DNA of 64,000 nucleotides from Paraburkholderia adhaesiva (GCF_021390575.1 NZ_JAJEJQ010000001.1:3200501-3264500), one strand, 5' to 3'. Shown: positions 19,293 through 28,411, counted from the stretch's first letter. Notes: generated by a model not told the origin, from the letters alone. Translations and numbers: made by a program.

Positions 19293-20417
19293 TCACTGCG
19301 CCGCGCCTGCGGCGGCCGCTGGCGCAGGCGCAGTCTCCGCGTTCCCCGCGTTCGGCGTCGCCGGCGCGACCCGCACGGGCGCGGGAGCAACGGCGGGCGC
19401 GACTGCGGGTGCAACTGCAGGCGCTACGGGTGCAGCCTTCGCGCGCGCCGCACCGGGCGTGAACAAGGACAGGGGCGGCTTGCCGGTGCCGGCGGCATCG
19501 TCGGACAGCGTCGTCGTGGTTGCGTCGTCGCGCATCAGCGCGTCTTCCGACTTCTTGTTCAACACGATGATGCTGATGCGGCGGTTCTCCGGATCGAGCG
19601 GATCAGCCTTGTTCAGGTTCTGCGACGAAGCGAGGCCGATCACACGCAGCACCTTCCCGTCGTCCATCCCGCCCGCGACCAGTTCGCGGCGCGATGCGTT
19701 GGCGCGGTCCGCCGAAAGCTCCCAGTTGCTATAGCCCTTCTCGCCGCCCGCGTAGGGGACGGCGTCCGTATGGCCTTGCACGATGATGCGGTTCGGCACG
19801 TCGTTGAGCGTCTTGCCGATCGCCTGCAGGATGTCGCGCATGTACGGTTCGACGACGTCGCGAGCGGTCGCGAACATCGGCCGCTTCTGCGAATCGACGA
19901 TCTCGATGCGCAGGCCCGTCAGTGTCGAGTCGATGCGAATCTGCTGTTTGTACTGGCGCAGCGTCGGGTTCGCCTCGATCGCCGCCATCAGCTTGACCTG
20001 CAGGTCGTGCAGGCGCACCTGCTCGCGACGTTCCAGCGAACCTTGCTGTTGCTTCGTGGCTTCGTCGTCGTTGGCATGTGTCTGGCTGCGCTCAGCCTGG
20101 GCCATCGAGCCGTCGCTGCGGCGCGTGACGCCCTGGCGGTCGGTCGAAACGTCCTTGCCGCCGCCCTTCAGGATGCTCGAATCTTCCGCGCTGCGATCGC
20201 CGCCCCAGAGCGCGACCTTGAGCGGCTGCTGGAAGTATTCGGCGATGCCGCGCAACTGCACCGTGGTCGCCGAACTCAGCAGCCACATCAGCAGGAAGAA
20301 CGCCATCATCGCGGTCATGAAGTCCGCATAGGCGAGCTTCCAGGCGCCGCCGTGATGCGGGTTGTGCGCCTTCGCGGCACGCTTCACGACGATCGTGTGG
20401 CCTTTGTCCTTGCTCAT
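19293..20417 (-). CDS. motB: Flagellar stator protein MotB
   Basis: This 374-residue protein has one membrane segment (about 29-49) holding the proton-binding D32 (YADFMTAMMAF). The OmpA-like peptidoglycan-binding domain (about 180-300) contains the family run GHTDAVPY and ELSADRANASRR. The tail after about residue 320 is a low-complexity Ala/Pro/Val stretch with repeated APAVAPAV units. It forms the stator with MotA, encoded 33 bp upstream. Confidence 0.97.
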   Translation of the reverse strand: MSKDKGHTIVVKRAAKAHNPHHGGAWKLAYADFMTAMMAFFLLMWLLSSATTVQLRGIAEYFQQPLKVALWGGDRSAEDSSILKGGGKDVSTDRQGVTRRSDGSMAQAERSQTHANDDEATKQQQGSLERREQVRLHDLQVKLMAAIEANPTLRQYKQQIRIDSTLTGLRIEIVDSQKRPMFATARDVVEPYMRDILQAIGKTLNDVPNRIIVQGHTDAVPYAGGEKGYSNWELSADRANASRRELVAGGMDDGKVLRVIGLASSQNLNKADPLDPENRRISIIVLNKKSEDALMRDDATTTTLSDDAAGTGKPPLSLFTPGAARAKAAPVAPAVAPAVAPAVAPAPVRVAPATPNAGNAETAPAPAAAAGAAQ

Positions 20418-20450
20418 CGGGCGCTCCCTTGCTTCTCCATCACGTCCGCC

Positions 20451-21311
20451 TTACTTTGCCTTCACGCGGCGCACGTGCTCTTCGAGCTCCGAGAACGACG
20501 GACGCTCGGTCGAGAACAAGACCTTGCGACCGAACTCCACGGCGATGGCGGGTGCGTAGCCGTTCAGGCTCGCGAGGATCGTCACCTTGATGCACTGGAA
20601 CATCTTGGTCGATTCGGTCACGCGCTGCTCAGCGAGGCTGGCAAGCGGCCCGATCAGACCATACGAAAGCAGAATGCCGAGGAAGGTGCCGACGAGCGCT
20701 TGCGCGATCATCTCGCCGAGCACTGCGGGCGGCCGGTCGGCGGACGCCATCGTGTGCACGACGCCCATCACCGCGGCGACGATACCGAACGCGGGCATCG
20801 CGTCACCGACCTTGGCGAGCGCGTTAGCGGGCGCGGCGCCTTCGGCGTGGTGCGTTTCGATTTCCTCGTCCATGAGGCTTTCGATTTCGAAAGCGTTCAT
20901 GTTGCCGCCCACCATCAGGCGCAGGTAGTCGGTGAGGAATTCGACGATGCGCGGGTCGGCAACGATCCTCGGATACTGCGTGAAGATCGGGCTCTTCATC
21001 GGTTCGTCGATATCGGCTTCAAGCGTCAGCGTGCCTTCCTTGCGGGCCTTGGCGAGCAGGACGTAGAGCAGCGCGAGCAGCTCCATGTAGACGTCCTTGT
21101 TGTACTTCGAGCCCTTGAAAAGCGCCGGAATGACGCGAATCGTCGACTTGATCGTCTTGACCCCATTACCCAGGATGAACGCGCCGACTCCCGCTCCAGC
21201 GATCATCAGCACTTCAACGGGCTGGAGTAGCGCCGCCAGGTGGCCGCCCGCCAGCGCATAGCCGCCGAAGACGGACAAGATCGTCACGAGTGTTCCCACG
21301 AAAATCAGCAC
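20451..21311 (-). CDS. motA: Flagellar stator protein MotA
   Basis: This 286-residue protein has four hydrophobic segments (about 1-20, 30-50, 170-190, 200-225) and the MotA cytoplasmic loop with DEPMKSPIF and FLTDYLRL. It conducts protons with MotB. I use GTG 21311, preceded by GAGG, which gives the usual family length; an upstream ATG at 21350 would add 13 atypical residues. A strong FliA-type promoter lies 60-86 bp upstream of this start. Confidence 0.95.
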   Translation of the reverse strand: MLIFVGTLVTILSVFGGYALAGGHLAALLQPVEVLMIAGAGVGAFILGNGVKTIKSTIRVIPALFKGSKYNKDVYMELLALLYVLLAKARKEGTLTLEADIDEPMKSPIFTQYPRIVADPRIVEFLTDYLRLMVGGNMNAFEIESLMDEEIETHHAEGAAPANALAKVGDAMPAFGIVAAVMGVVHTMASADRPPAVLGEMIAQALVGTFLGILLSYGLIGPLASLAEQRVTESTKMFQCIKVTILASLNGYAPAIAVEFGRKVLFSTERPSFSELEEHVRRVKAK

Positions 21312-21370
21312 AGCCGGGTCCTCACTTGAGAATGTGCCGCGAACCGCCATCGGCCCACGTCCTTAGCTGG

Positions 21371-21397
21371 TTTACGGCATCGTTGGGAAAAACTTTG
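21371..21397 (-). promoter_or_regulatory. Predicted FliA (sigma-28) promoter of motA operon
   Basis: On the minus strand CAAAGTTT (-35, 21397-21390) is separated by exactly 11 bp from GCCGTAAA (-10, 21378-21371). The enteric consensus is TAAAGTTT-N11-GCCGATAA, so the match is 7/8 and 6/8. It lies between flhC and motA and points to motA, so motAB and the che genes can be transcribed as a late operon apart from flhDC. Confidence 0.8.
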
Positions 21398-21490
21398 GGA
21401 TTGGTCGACGGGCTTTTGCGGCACGCCGGAATAGATATGGGGCCAGATTGCAGAAGCAGGCGCGCAAACGTTGCGGCGCGCTGCCGACGA

Positions 21491-22033
21491 TCAGGTTATG
21501 GCGGGTGCCGGCTGACTCGCGCGGCGCGTGCGGCCCGCCCGCGAGGGCGGCTGACACAGGCCGCAGACGTAGCCGCGCTGCGGATCGTGCGCGTGCGCGA
21601 CGAAATGCCCGCCGCAACGGCTGCACTGGGTCGTCTGCAGGAGCCCCGAAGCGAAGTAGCGCACGAGCGTCCACGCGCGTGTGAGGCTGAGCGCCGGCTC
21701 TTCGCCGAGGAGCCGCGTGTGTTCGAGATAGAGCCGGTAGCTTTTCACGATCGCGTGGATCGGCTCACAGCGCGCCTCGCGGCTCATGAACTGGAACGTG
21801 CTGTAGAACAGCGACGAATGGACGTTGGGTTGCCACGTCATGAACCAGTCGGTCGAAAACGGCAGCATGCCCTTGGGTGGTGACTCACCCTTCACCTCTT
21901 TATAGAGGCGGATAAGCCGGTCGCGCGAAAGCGAAGTTTCCGCTTCGAGCAACTGCAGCCGCGCGCCGAGTTCGATCAGTTCAATCGCCAGGGCGACTTC
22001 CTTGACCTCGAGTACCACGCTCCTGGTCGCCAT
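21491..22033 (-). CDS. flhC: Flagellar master regulator subunit FlhC
   Basis: This 180-residue zinc-binding subunit forms the FlhD4C2 activator of early flagellar promoters. The four zinc ligands are C137, C140, C157 and C160 (CSRCGG and CGLCQ), at the positions I recall for enteric FlhC. The start is ATG 22033 with GGGGA upstream; the longer open frame overlaps flhD and is not used. flhD ends 107 bp upstream. Confidence 0.96.
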   Translation of the reverse strand: MATRSVVLEVKEVALAIELIELGARLQLLEAETSLSRDRLIRLYKEVKGESPPKGMLPFSTDWFMTWQPNVHSSLFYSTFQFMSREARCEPIHAIVKSYRLYLEHTRLLGEEPALSLTRAWTLVRYFASGLLQTTQCSRCGGHFVAHAHDPQRGYVCGLCQPPSRAGRTRRASQPAPAIT

Positions 22034-22140
22034 AGATCCCCGACGATTTCCGGAAATGAAGCAGCACCCGGCGGCGGGCCGGATGCAACGAAGCGCCGCG
22101 CCGCGCCTTTCGCGGGCGGCGCTGCAGGACTGCGGCAGAA

Positions 22141-22458
22141 TCAGGCGAGCTGTGCCACGGGCTGGCTGGCCATCAGGATGGCCGCGTGGGTCTGTACGGA
22201 CTTGCCCTTGTCGGCGAGCGAACTGAGGATGGCGTGATCGTCGAACCGGAAGCGGCAAAGCACCTGGTTCGAGGCGGCGAGCCGAACCGCTTGCGCCAGT
22301 GTGAGATTGACGAGGACATCAGCGAGCTGCTCCGAGATCCCCATGCGAAACATGCCGGTCGGCCTGTCTTCGCGCAACAGGCGTTGCGCCAGCAACAGAT
22401 ACGACAGGTTGACTTCCCTGATCTCGCTGAGCATGTCGCTCTGCGTCGTCGCGCTCAT
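22141..22458 (-). CDS. flhD: Flagellar master regulator subunit FlhD
   Basis: This 105-residue protein begins MSATTQSDMLSEIREVNLSY and carries the FlhD helical core (LLLAQRLLREDR) and the DNA-interacting segment around FRFDDHAILSSL. ATG 22458 has GGGGGAA upstream. It is the first gene of the flagellar master operon on the minus strand. Confidence 0.96.
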   Translation of the reverse strand: MSATTQSDMLSEIREVNLSYLLLAQRLLREDRPTGMFRMGISEQLADVLVNLTLAQAVRLAASNQVLCRFRFDDHAILSSLADKGKSVQTHAAILMASQPVAQLA

Positions 22459-22736
22459 TGATTCCCCCGAATTTGAATCTTGGCAGCTGGTCAAGCTGGT
22501 TGCGAAAACGTTTGCTCGTTCGCGCCTAGTAAAACCCTGGCGAGCGGCCCGCTTTTGGTCGTCCATGCATTGTGGTGACACCGGACCCAATTGGAAATTG
22601 GGGGGACACCGCGACGATTTGCGAGAAATTGCTGCGCTGTCGCGTAAGAATTTTTCTGACAAAAACTGTTAAATGGGGGCGAGACAGGCACGCGCTCATG
22701 CGAGGTACATAAGCGGCATCGGGGGCGCGGATTATA
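22459..22736 (-). promoter_or_regulatory. flhDC promoter and long leader
   Basis: The minus strand has a perfect TATAAT -10 at 22736-22731. A -35 is less clear (TGTTAC or TTACGG, 16-18 bp upstream), overlapped by a GTTA-N5-TAAC inverted repeat at 22747-22759 that could be an operator. If this promoter is used, the transcript starts near 22724 and has a leader of about 265 nt. The leader holds a hairpin with 7-bp arms CCCAATT/AATTGGG at 22586-22602. The rest of the gap up to 23011 shows no gene. Confidence 0.55.
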
Positions 22737-23011
22737 GAGCTTTTTCGTTATCCCGTAACACGAGTGTGGTCATGAGTCGGCACGCGGCTTGCTGCATGCG
22801 CCGGCCCTTCCACGGCACAAGCGCCGCGAAATGCCCTTAACGCGCCTGTTTCCCGCTGTAACAACTTTAAGCGATTGAAAAAGGACTCGTCTCGATGACG
22901 CAACTGCCCATAATCGTGCTCAGGGATAACCCGATAGCGCAGCGTACTCGATGCTCGCACGCGGGGCAGTGACCAGAAGAGACACTCCCCCGGCCCGTCA
23001 ACAAGGAGAAC

Positions 23012-24085
23012 ATGCCCATGCGAATCGCACAGATTGCGCCGCTCTACGAAGCCGTTCCGCCGAAGCTTTACGGCGGCACCGAGCGCGTCGTGTCCTACCT
23101 GACTGAAGCGCTCGTCGATCTCGGCCATGACGTGACGTTGTTCGCCAGCGGCGATTCGGTCACATCGGCGAAACTCGAAGCGGCGTGGCCGCGTGCGCTG
23201 CGACTCGACCCGACGATCCGCGACGCGATCGCGCCGCACATGGTGCTGCTCGAACGCGTGCACCGCGTCGCCCACGAGTTCGACGTGCTGCACTTCCACC
23301 TCGATTACCTGCCGTTCCCGCTCTTCTCCACGCTCGATACACCGTTCGTCACCACTCTGCACGGCCGTCTCGATCTGCCCGAGCTGCAGCCGGTGTTCGA
23401 CACGTTCACAGACGCACCGGTGATATCGATTTCAGATTCGCAGCGCCAGCCGCTGCTTCAGGCCAACTGGCAAAGCACGATCTACCATGGCCTGCCCGGC
23501 GGCCTGCTCACACCGCAGACGGACCGCGAACCGGAGTACCTGGCCTTTCTCGGCCGCATCTGCCCGGAAAAGCGGGTGGACACGGCCATCCGGATCGCGG
23601 CGCAAAGCGGCCTGCCGCTGAAGATCGCGGCGAAAGTCGACAAGGTGGACCGCGATTACTTCAAGGCCGAGATCGAACCGCTGCTGTCGCTGGCGCACGT
23701 CGAGTTCGTCGGCGAGATCGACGAAACGCAAAAGCCCGCGTTCCTGTCCGGCGCGAAAGCCCTGCTGTTCCCGATCGACTGGTCCGAGCCATTCGGCCTC
23801 GTCATGATCGAAGCGATGGCCTGCGGCACCCCCGTTATCGCATTCAATCGCGGCTCGGTGCCTGAAGTGATCGATCCGGGCGTGACGGGTTTTATCGTCG
23901 AGGATGTGCAAGGCGCGGTCGCCGCAGTCCAGAATCTCCATTCGCTTTCGCGCATTGCGATTCGCGAGCAGTTCGAACGCCGTTTCACGTCACATACCAT
24001 GGCCCGCAATTATGTCGACACTTATAGCGCGCTCATCGAAGCCGAACGCCGGCCAATGCTGCGCCGTGTCGCCGCTGGGGGATGA
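23012..24085 (+). CDS. GT4-family glycosyltransferase
   Basis: This 357-residue protein has a GT-B fold signature. The N-terminal acceptor domain has GGTERVVSYL near residue 21. The C-terminal domain has LGRICPEKRVD (about 180-190) and the GT4 EX7E motif E259-E267 (EPFGLVMIE), followed by ACGTPVIAFNRGSVPE. It transfers a sugar from an unknown nucleotide sugar. AAGGAG precedes two possible ATGs, 23012 and 23018; the second has the better spacing. It is divergent from flhDC and ends before a strong terminator, so it is probably a single-gene unit. Confidence 0.85.
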   Translation: MPMRIAQIAPLYEAVPPKLYGGTERVVSYLTEALVDLGHDVTLFASGDSVTSAKLEAAWPRALRLDPTIRDAIAPHMVLLERVHRVAHEFDVLHFHLDYLPFPLFSTLDTPFVTTLHGRLDLPELQPVFDTFTDAPVISISDSQRQPLLQANWQSTIYHGLPGGLLTPQTDREPEYLAFLGRICPEKRVDTAIRIAAQSGLPLKIAAKVDKVDRDYFKAEIEPLLSLAHVEFVGEIDETQKPAFLSGAKALLFPIDWSEPFGLVMIEAMACGTPVIAFNRGSVPEVIDPGVTGFIVEDVQGAVAAVQNLHSLSRIAIREQFERRFTSHTMARNYVDTYSALIEAERRPMLRRVAAGG

Positions 24086-24185
24086 ATGGCGCGCCGCACG
24101 TAACGTTGAGATAACCCCGACGAATACGCCACTTGAATCGTTTGCGTACAACTTTATTCGCGTAATTACGGTGTTTGCGTAAAAG

Positions 24186-24215
24186 AAAAAGCCGCATGTC
24201 ACCATGCGGCTTTTT
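24186..24215. terminator. Bidirectional rho-independent terminator
   Basis: A perfect 13-bp stem (AAAAAGCCGCATG, loop TCAC, mirror arm) has A residues on one side and a T run on the other. It lies between the convergent glycosyltransferase and H-NS genes and can end both transcripts. Confidence 0.93.
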
Positions 24216-24271
24216 TATCGCATAAGTCCTGCTGCACGCACTGCCGGCGCACAGAAGGAATGTCTGCGCGT

Positions 24272-24568
24272 TTAACCGATCAGATAGCGTTCACGATTCT
24301 TGCCCGCAATCCATTTTGGCGGTTTGCCACGCCCGCTCCAGGTCGCCCCGGTCTTCGGATCCTGATAGCGCGGCGGCAGCGGCGCCTTTTTGGGCGGCCG
24401 CCCGCGCCGGGCCGCCGCGGCGAACCCCAGATCCTGGGCGCTCAGTCCGTATTCGGCGATTTTTTCGCGGATCATCGTGATCACATCCGCAATTTCGGTA
24501 CGCCGCGCCTCTTCGGCCTGCGCCTGGAGCCTGGCGATCTGGGCTTTGAGTTCTGAATATTGCGACAT
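24272..24568 (-). CDS. H-NS family nucleoid protein with AT-hook-like motif
   Basis: This 98-residue protein has an N-terminal coiled-coil oligomerisation segment (about 1-45), then RRGRPPKK (about 54-61), an AT-hook-like motif, and the H-NS DNA-binding end: DPKTGATWSGRGKPPKWI. Such proteins bind AT-rich DNA and silence acquired genes. The lower-GC island at 41.7-48.8 kb is a plausible type of target, which is inference. It is single-gene, with the terminator on its 3' side. Confidence 0.93.
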   Translation of the reverse strand: MSQYSELKAQIARLQAQAEEARRTEIADVITMIREKIAEYGLSAQDLGFAAAARRGRPPKKAPLPPRYQDPKTGATWSGRGKPPKWIAGKNRERYLIG

Positions 24569-24747
24569 TCCACTCCCCCTTTTTCATTAAGAAGCTAGCC
24601 GACTCGAACGGAGATTAGTCGTAAATACGGGAATTCGCAATCACGATTAATACGGTTTTATCAGCCTGTTTCCCGATTTAACGATTGATCGCCCGAAGTG
24701 AAATCCGGCAACCGTCTAACGCAAATATGCGATCAATAGGTTCGGAA

Positions 24748-24780
24748 TTGACAATGCTTGACACCCGTCGATCAGTTGAC
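24748..24780 (+). repeat. Triple TTGAC repeat upstream of aqpZ
   Basis: TTGAC occurs at 24748, 24758 and 24776 on the plus strand, 10 and 18 bp apart. Any could be a -35 hexamer, or they could be a direct-repeat binding site. A short hairpin GCCGG/CCGGC (24806-24824) containing a T run follows, before the aqpZ start. No -10 could be chosen with confidence. Confidence 0.4.
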
Positions 24781-24856
24781 TGCCTAGAATCGGTCACTGG
24801 CTTGAGCCGGGCTTTTTTACCGGCCTTTTCAATTCGACTTTTTGAGGTGTCACACG

Positions 24857-25576
24857 ATGCACTTATCCAAACGACTCGCAGCCGAAATGTTCGGCACTTT
24901 CTGGCTCGTACTCGGCGGCTGCGGTAGCGCCGTGCTCGCCGCCAGCTTCGCTGGCCCCGTTCATGGCCTCGGAATCGGATTCGTGGGCGTCGCGCTGGCG
25001 TTCGGGCTTACCGTGATGACCATGGCGTTCGCCATCGGCCACATTTCCGGTTGCCACCTGAATCCGGCGGTAAGCGTCGGCCTCATGGTCGCCGGCCGGT
25101 TCCCCGCGCGCGACCTCGTGCCGTACATCGTCGCGCAGGTGATCGGCGCGGTGATTGGCGCGGCCGTCCTCGCGTGCATCGCCTCCGGCAAGCCCGGCTT
25201 CGACCTCGTGGCGAGCGGCTTCGCGACGAACGGCTATGGCGAGCACTCGCCGGGCGGCTATTCGCTGATGGCCGCGTTCCTGTGCGAAGTCGTCATGACG
25301 GCCTTCTTCCTGTTCGTGATCCTCGGTGCCACCGACAAACGCGCGCCCGCCGGCTTCGCGCCCATCGCGATCGGCCTGTGCCTCACGCTGATCCACCTGA
25401 TCTCGATCCCCGTCACGAACACGTCGGTGAACCCGGCGCGCTCGATCGGTCCGGCGCTGTTCGTCGGCGGCGAGGCGATCTCGCAACTCTGGCTCTTCGT
25501 GATTGCGCCGGTCGTCGGCGCGGTGATCGCGGGTGTGATCTATCCGGCGATTGCAGGCCGCCGCGAGGCAGTCTGA
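24857..25576 (+). CDS. aqpZ: Aquaporin Z water channel
   Basis: This 239-residue MIP-family channel has six hydrophobic segments and two NPA boxes: N69-P70-A71 ([10 protein letters not shown]) and N192-P193-A194 followed by R195. The selectivity filter F49, H180, T189, R195 is that of a water-selective aquaporin. I start at ATG 24857 ([15 protein letters not shown]), with GAGGTG upstream, instead of 24842. Confidence 0.96.
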   Translation: MHLSKRLAAEMFGTFWLVLGGCGSAVLAASFAGPVHGLGIGFVGVALAFGLTVMTMAFAIGHISGCHLNPAVSVGLMVAGRFPARDLVPYIVAQVIGAVIGAAVLACIASGKPGFDLVASGFATNGYGEHSPGGYSLMAAFLCEVVMTAFFLFVILGATDKRAPAGFAPIAIGLCLTLIHLISIPVTNTSVNPARSIGPALFVGGEAISQLWLFVIAPVVGAVIAGVIYPAIAGRREAV

Positions 25577-25623
25577 CCGGTTCGCAGCGGGCAGCCCTGC
25601 CGAGCGGGGCCGCCCTCTCAAGC

Positions 25624-25656
25624 AAACGGGCGCGATGTGAACCATCGCGCCCGTTT
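25624..25656 (+). terminator. Terminator downstream of aqpZ
   Basis: Perfect 14-bp stem with arms 25624-25637 and 25643-25656 (AAACGGGCGCGATG and its mirror, loop TGAAC), ending in TTTT. It lies 47 bp after the aqpZ stop and 76 bp before the next gene. Confidence 0.92.
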
Positions 25657-25732
25657 TCGTATCCGCGGCAGTGCCTACGGACGCGCTGCTAGAATCGGGC
25701 GACTCACCGGCTTCCCCCTCACGGCCCGCACC

Positions 25733-26407
25733 ATGGCGCACTCCCCCGCATCGCTTCTCCGCATCGTCCTGGCCCTCGTTGTGACGGCGAGCGCTTGCGC
25801 ACATGCGGCAGACGCCCCCCAAGCCCCCGACACACCCGGCGCGACGGGAAACATCGAAACACTCGTGTTCGTGCGCCACGCCGAAAAACCACCCGCGGGC
25901 CTTGGCCAGTTGAGTTGCAAGGGGCTGAACCGCTCGCTGGCGCTCCCGGCCGTGATCGCCGCGAAATACGGCAAGCCCGACGCGATCTACGCGCCGGATC
26001 CGGGCGAGCGCAAAGACGACAGCGGCCAGCCGTACTACTACGTGCGCCCGCTCGCGACAATCGAACCGACTGCGATCCAGTTCGGTCTGCCCGTGCAGAC
26101 GCCGTACGGTTTTTCTCAGACAGCGGCGCTTAATGACGCGCTCGTGAATCCGAAGTGGCGCAACCGGACCGTGCTAGTGGCCTGGGAGCATCGCGAAATC
26201 GAAAATCTGGTGCGACAGATCGTGGGCGCGCACGGCGGCGAGTCGCACGATGTGCCCGAATGGAAGAGCGCCGATTTCGACAGCATCTACGTCGTGCGGA
26301 TCGACTGGAGCAGCGGCACGCCGCGCGCGCGTTTCTCGCACGAGCGCGAAGACCTCGATGGCCGCGCCGACGACTGCCCCTGCGCCGCCCTGTCCCCCGC
26401 GCAGTAG
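25733..26407 (+). CDS. Exported histidine phosphatase family protein
   Basis: This protein of about 224 residues has a signal peptide (LLRIVLALVVTASACAHA, cleavage near residue 26). The phosphatase motif is RHAEKP (the RHG-type catalytic box) near residue 48, and a second catalytic His is plausible in AWEHREIENLV. It is likely a periplasmic phosphatase of unknown substrate. I prefer ATG 25733 because it puts the signal peptide at the N-terminus, although no good ribosome-binding site is visible. The next gene is convergent. Confidence 0.75.
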   Translation: MAHSPASLLRIVLALVVTASACAHAADAPQAPDTPGATGNIETLVFVRHAEKPPAGLGQLSCKGLNRSLALPAVIAAKYGKPDAIYAPDPGERKDDSGQPYYYVRPLATIEPTAIQFGLPVQTPYGFSQTAALNDALVNPKWRNRTVLVAWEHREIENLVRQIVGAHGGESHDVPEWKSADFDSIYVVRIDWSSGTPRARFSHEREDLDGRADDCPCAALSPAQ

Positions 26408-26419
26408 CGCTCCGTCCCG

Positions 26420-27244
26420 TTACAACGACGCGCGTTCGTCACCGAGCGCGAAAAGCTTGCGCAGATGACGGGCGACGCCCGCCTCGAAGTTGTTGCCGAT
26501 GCGCGGAACCATGGGCAGGCGCGCGATGAGATCGGGATTCGCGTTGTTCATCATGAACGGATGCCCGGCTGTTTCGAGCAGGTCGATGTCGTTCATGTTG
26601 TCGCCGAACGCGATGCAACGGGCGGCCGCAATGCCGATCCGATCGAGCACGACGCGCAGCGCGCGCCCCTTCGAGACCCCCTGGGTCATCACTTCGAGGC
26701 AGTCCGGCAGCGAGTAGGTGACGTAAAGCGATTCGCCGAACTCGTGCGCGAGCCGTTGCTCGATCTGCGCGAGATCGGCCGGGTCCCCGACATAGAGCGC
26801 CTTGCCGATGCCCACGCCATCGTGCGCGCGCAAGTCCGTCACATGCCAGGCGAAGCCCGATTCCTGGTGGAAAGTGAGCATTTCGGGCGCCTCGCGGTTG
26901 ATGAGCCAGGCGTCGTCGGAAAAGAGGCTCACGATTACGCGGTCGTGCGTGCCGGCCACGTCCGGCGCTACGAGGCGCCGAATCGTCGATTCAGGCAGGT
27001 TCGCGGCGTGGATCAGCGTGTCGTCCGGCGCATGGACGCGCGCACCATTCGATGTGATCAGATACGGCCGGATGCCCAGCCGGTCGCGGATACCGGCGAC
27101 GTCGCAGTAGTGGCGCCCCGTGGCGATGATGAACTGCAGACCTTGTTCGTCGAGCGTCTTGAGGGTGGCAACCGTAAATGAATCGAGCTGGTGATCGGAA
27201 TTGAGCAGCGTTCCGTCGAGATCGGTTGCAATGACCTTGTACAT
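26420..27244 (-). CDS. Cof-type HAD-IIB sugar-phosphatase-like hydrolase
   Basis: This 274-residue protein has HAD motif I DLDGTLLNSD (nucleophile D8, D10), motif II SNG, a C2B cap domain in the middle, a lysine in motif III (GVSKGRAL), and motif IV GDNMNDIDLL. It resembles YidA/YbiV-type phosphatases that act on sugar phosphates or flavin precursors. ATG 27244 gives the family start (MYKVIATDLDG). An ATG at 27271 has AGGA upstream and would add nine residues, so the start is not settled. Confidence 0.87.
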   Translation of the reverse strand: MYKVIATDLDGTLLNSDHQLDSFTVATLKTLDEQGLQFIIATGRHYCDVAGIRDRLGIRPYLITSNGARVHAPDDTLIHAANLPESTIRRLVAPDVAGTHDRVIVSLFSDDAWLINREAPEMLTFHQESGFAWHVTDLRAHDGVGIGKALYVGDPADLAQIEQRLAHEFGESLYVTYSLPDCLEVMTQGVSKGRALRVVLDRIGIAAARCIAFGDNMNDIDLLETAGHPFMMNNANPDLIARLPMVPRIGNNFEAGVARHLRKLFALGDERASL

Positions 27245-27370
27245 GGGAGTTGGGCAGCAGGCGTGAAGCATTTGATCCTAACATCGGCGGGCTAATGTTG
27301 CGCCGCGGGCACCGGCCCGCCTTCCCGATGCCACGCTCCCCGATGGCGCCCTTCCCGCCCGCTTTGTCCC

Positions 27371-28255
27371 CTAAGCCCCAGCCAGCCGCGCAGCTTCGCG
27401 TTGCGCAAGCCTGAGTGCGCCGCTGGTGGAATCGGCGAGGGGCGGGCGCAGCCGGTCACGCACCACCTGCGGCACCCATTCGCGCAACGGCTGGCCAAGC
27501 CCGCCAGACAACGCGGCAGGCAACGCGGCCGTGGGATCGAGCGCGCCGATCAGTTGCGCAATGGCTTCGCCCGCCTCGGCCAGCAGCTTAGCGACGAACG
27601 GGTGCTCGCGGTGCGCGAGAACCACGGGTGCAAGGCTCGCATAGGCGGTCTGGTTAGCCGCGCACAACCACACGATGAGGCTGTCGCGGTCGGACGAACG
27701 GGTATGGGCGAGCAAGGCCTGCGCGAAGGCGTCTAGCGGTGCGCGGCCGTCGAGTGCCTGTTGCGCCCAGACTATCGCGCGCAGCCCGAACCAGGCTCCG
27801 CTCGCCTCGTCGCCCGCGGGAAAGCCGAAGCCGCCCGCGATGCGGCACGCGCCCGCGGCGTCGAGCGCTGCCGCGATGCTGCCGGTGCCGAGCGCCACCA
27901 CTACACCCGGTTCGCCGCCGTGAGCGCCGAGCAAGGTCGTGTACGCGTCGCTTTCAACGGCGAGGCCCGCGACGGGCGGTGCCTGATCGCGAAACGCGGC
28001 CTGCCAGTCCGGATTGTTCACGCCCGCGAGACCGCAGCCGAGCACGCAGCGCGACCAGTCCAGCGTGAGCCCCGCGTTGGCAAACGCGGCGCGGCAACCC
28101 GCCTCGATGGATTCCCACGCGCGTGCGATGCCGAGCCCGAGGCCCGATGGCCCGGCGGCAGCGCGCGCCAGTTCCACACCGTTTGCGTCGCCGAGCGCGA
28201 CGCGCGTGCCGGTGCCGCCGCCGTCCACGCCGATCAGCCAGGTATAGGTCTGCAT
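27371..28255 (-). CDS. BadF/BadG/BcrA/BcrD-type ATPase, probable amino-sugar kinase
   Basis: This 294-residue ASKHA-fold protein has the phosphate-1 loop GVDGGGTGTRVALGD (about 9-23), the second loop VVALGTGSIAA and AGGFGFPAGDEASGAWFG typical of N-acetylglucosamine/glucosamine kinases. The substrate is inferred from this pattern only. ATG 28255 is the family start. It is divergent from tag; about 150 bp between them must hold both promoters. Confidence 0.82.
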   Translation of the reverse strand: MQTYTWLIGVDGGGTGTRVALGDANGVELARAAAGPSGLGLGIARAWESIEAGCRAAFANAGLTLDWSRCVLGCGLAGVNNPDWQAAFRDQAPPVAGLAVESDAYTTLLGAHGGEPGVVVALGTGSIAAALDAAGACRIAGGFGFPAGDEASGAWFGLRAIVWAQQALDGRAPLDAFAQALLAHTRSSDRDSLIVWLCAANQTAYASLAPVVLAHREHPFVAKLLAEAGEAIAQLIGALDPTAALPAALSGGLGQPLREWVPQVVRDRLRPPLADSTSGALRLAQREAARLAGA

Positions 28256-28411
28256 GACAATGAGTACCGTGTCCGTTGCGTTATGAGTCGTGCCGCAGAG
28301 ACTAACGGCTCTGCGACTTTCACACAATCGGCCGGATGGCCAGGGTGGTGAGGCGATCGCGATCCGCTATGCTGGCGTGGCCAGAACGAACCGTAGCAAG
28401 GAGAAATCGAC

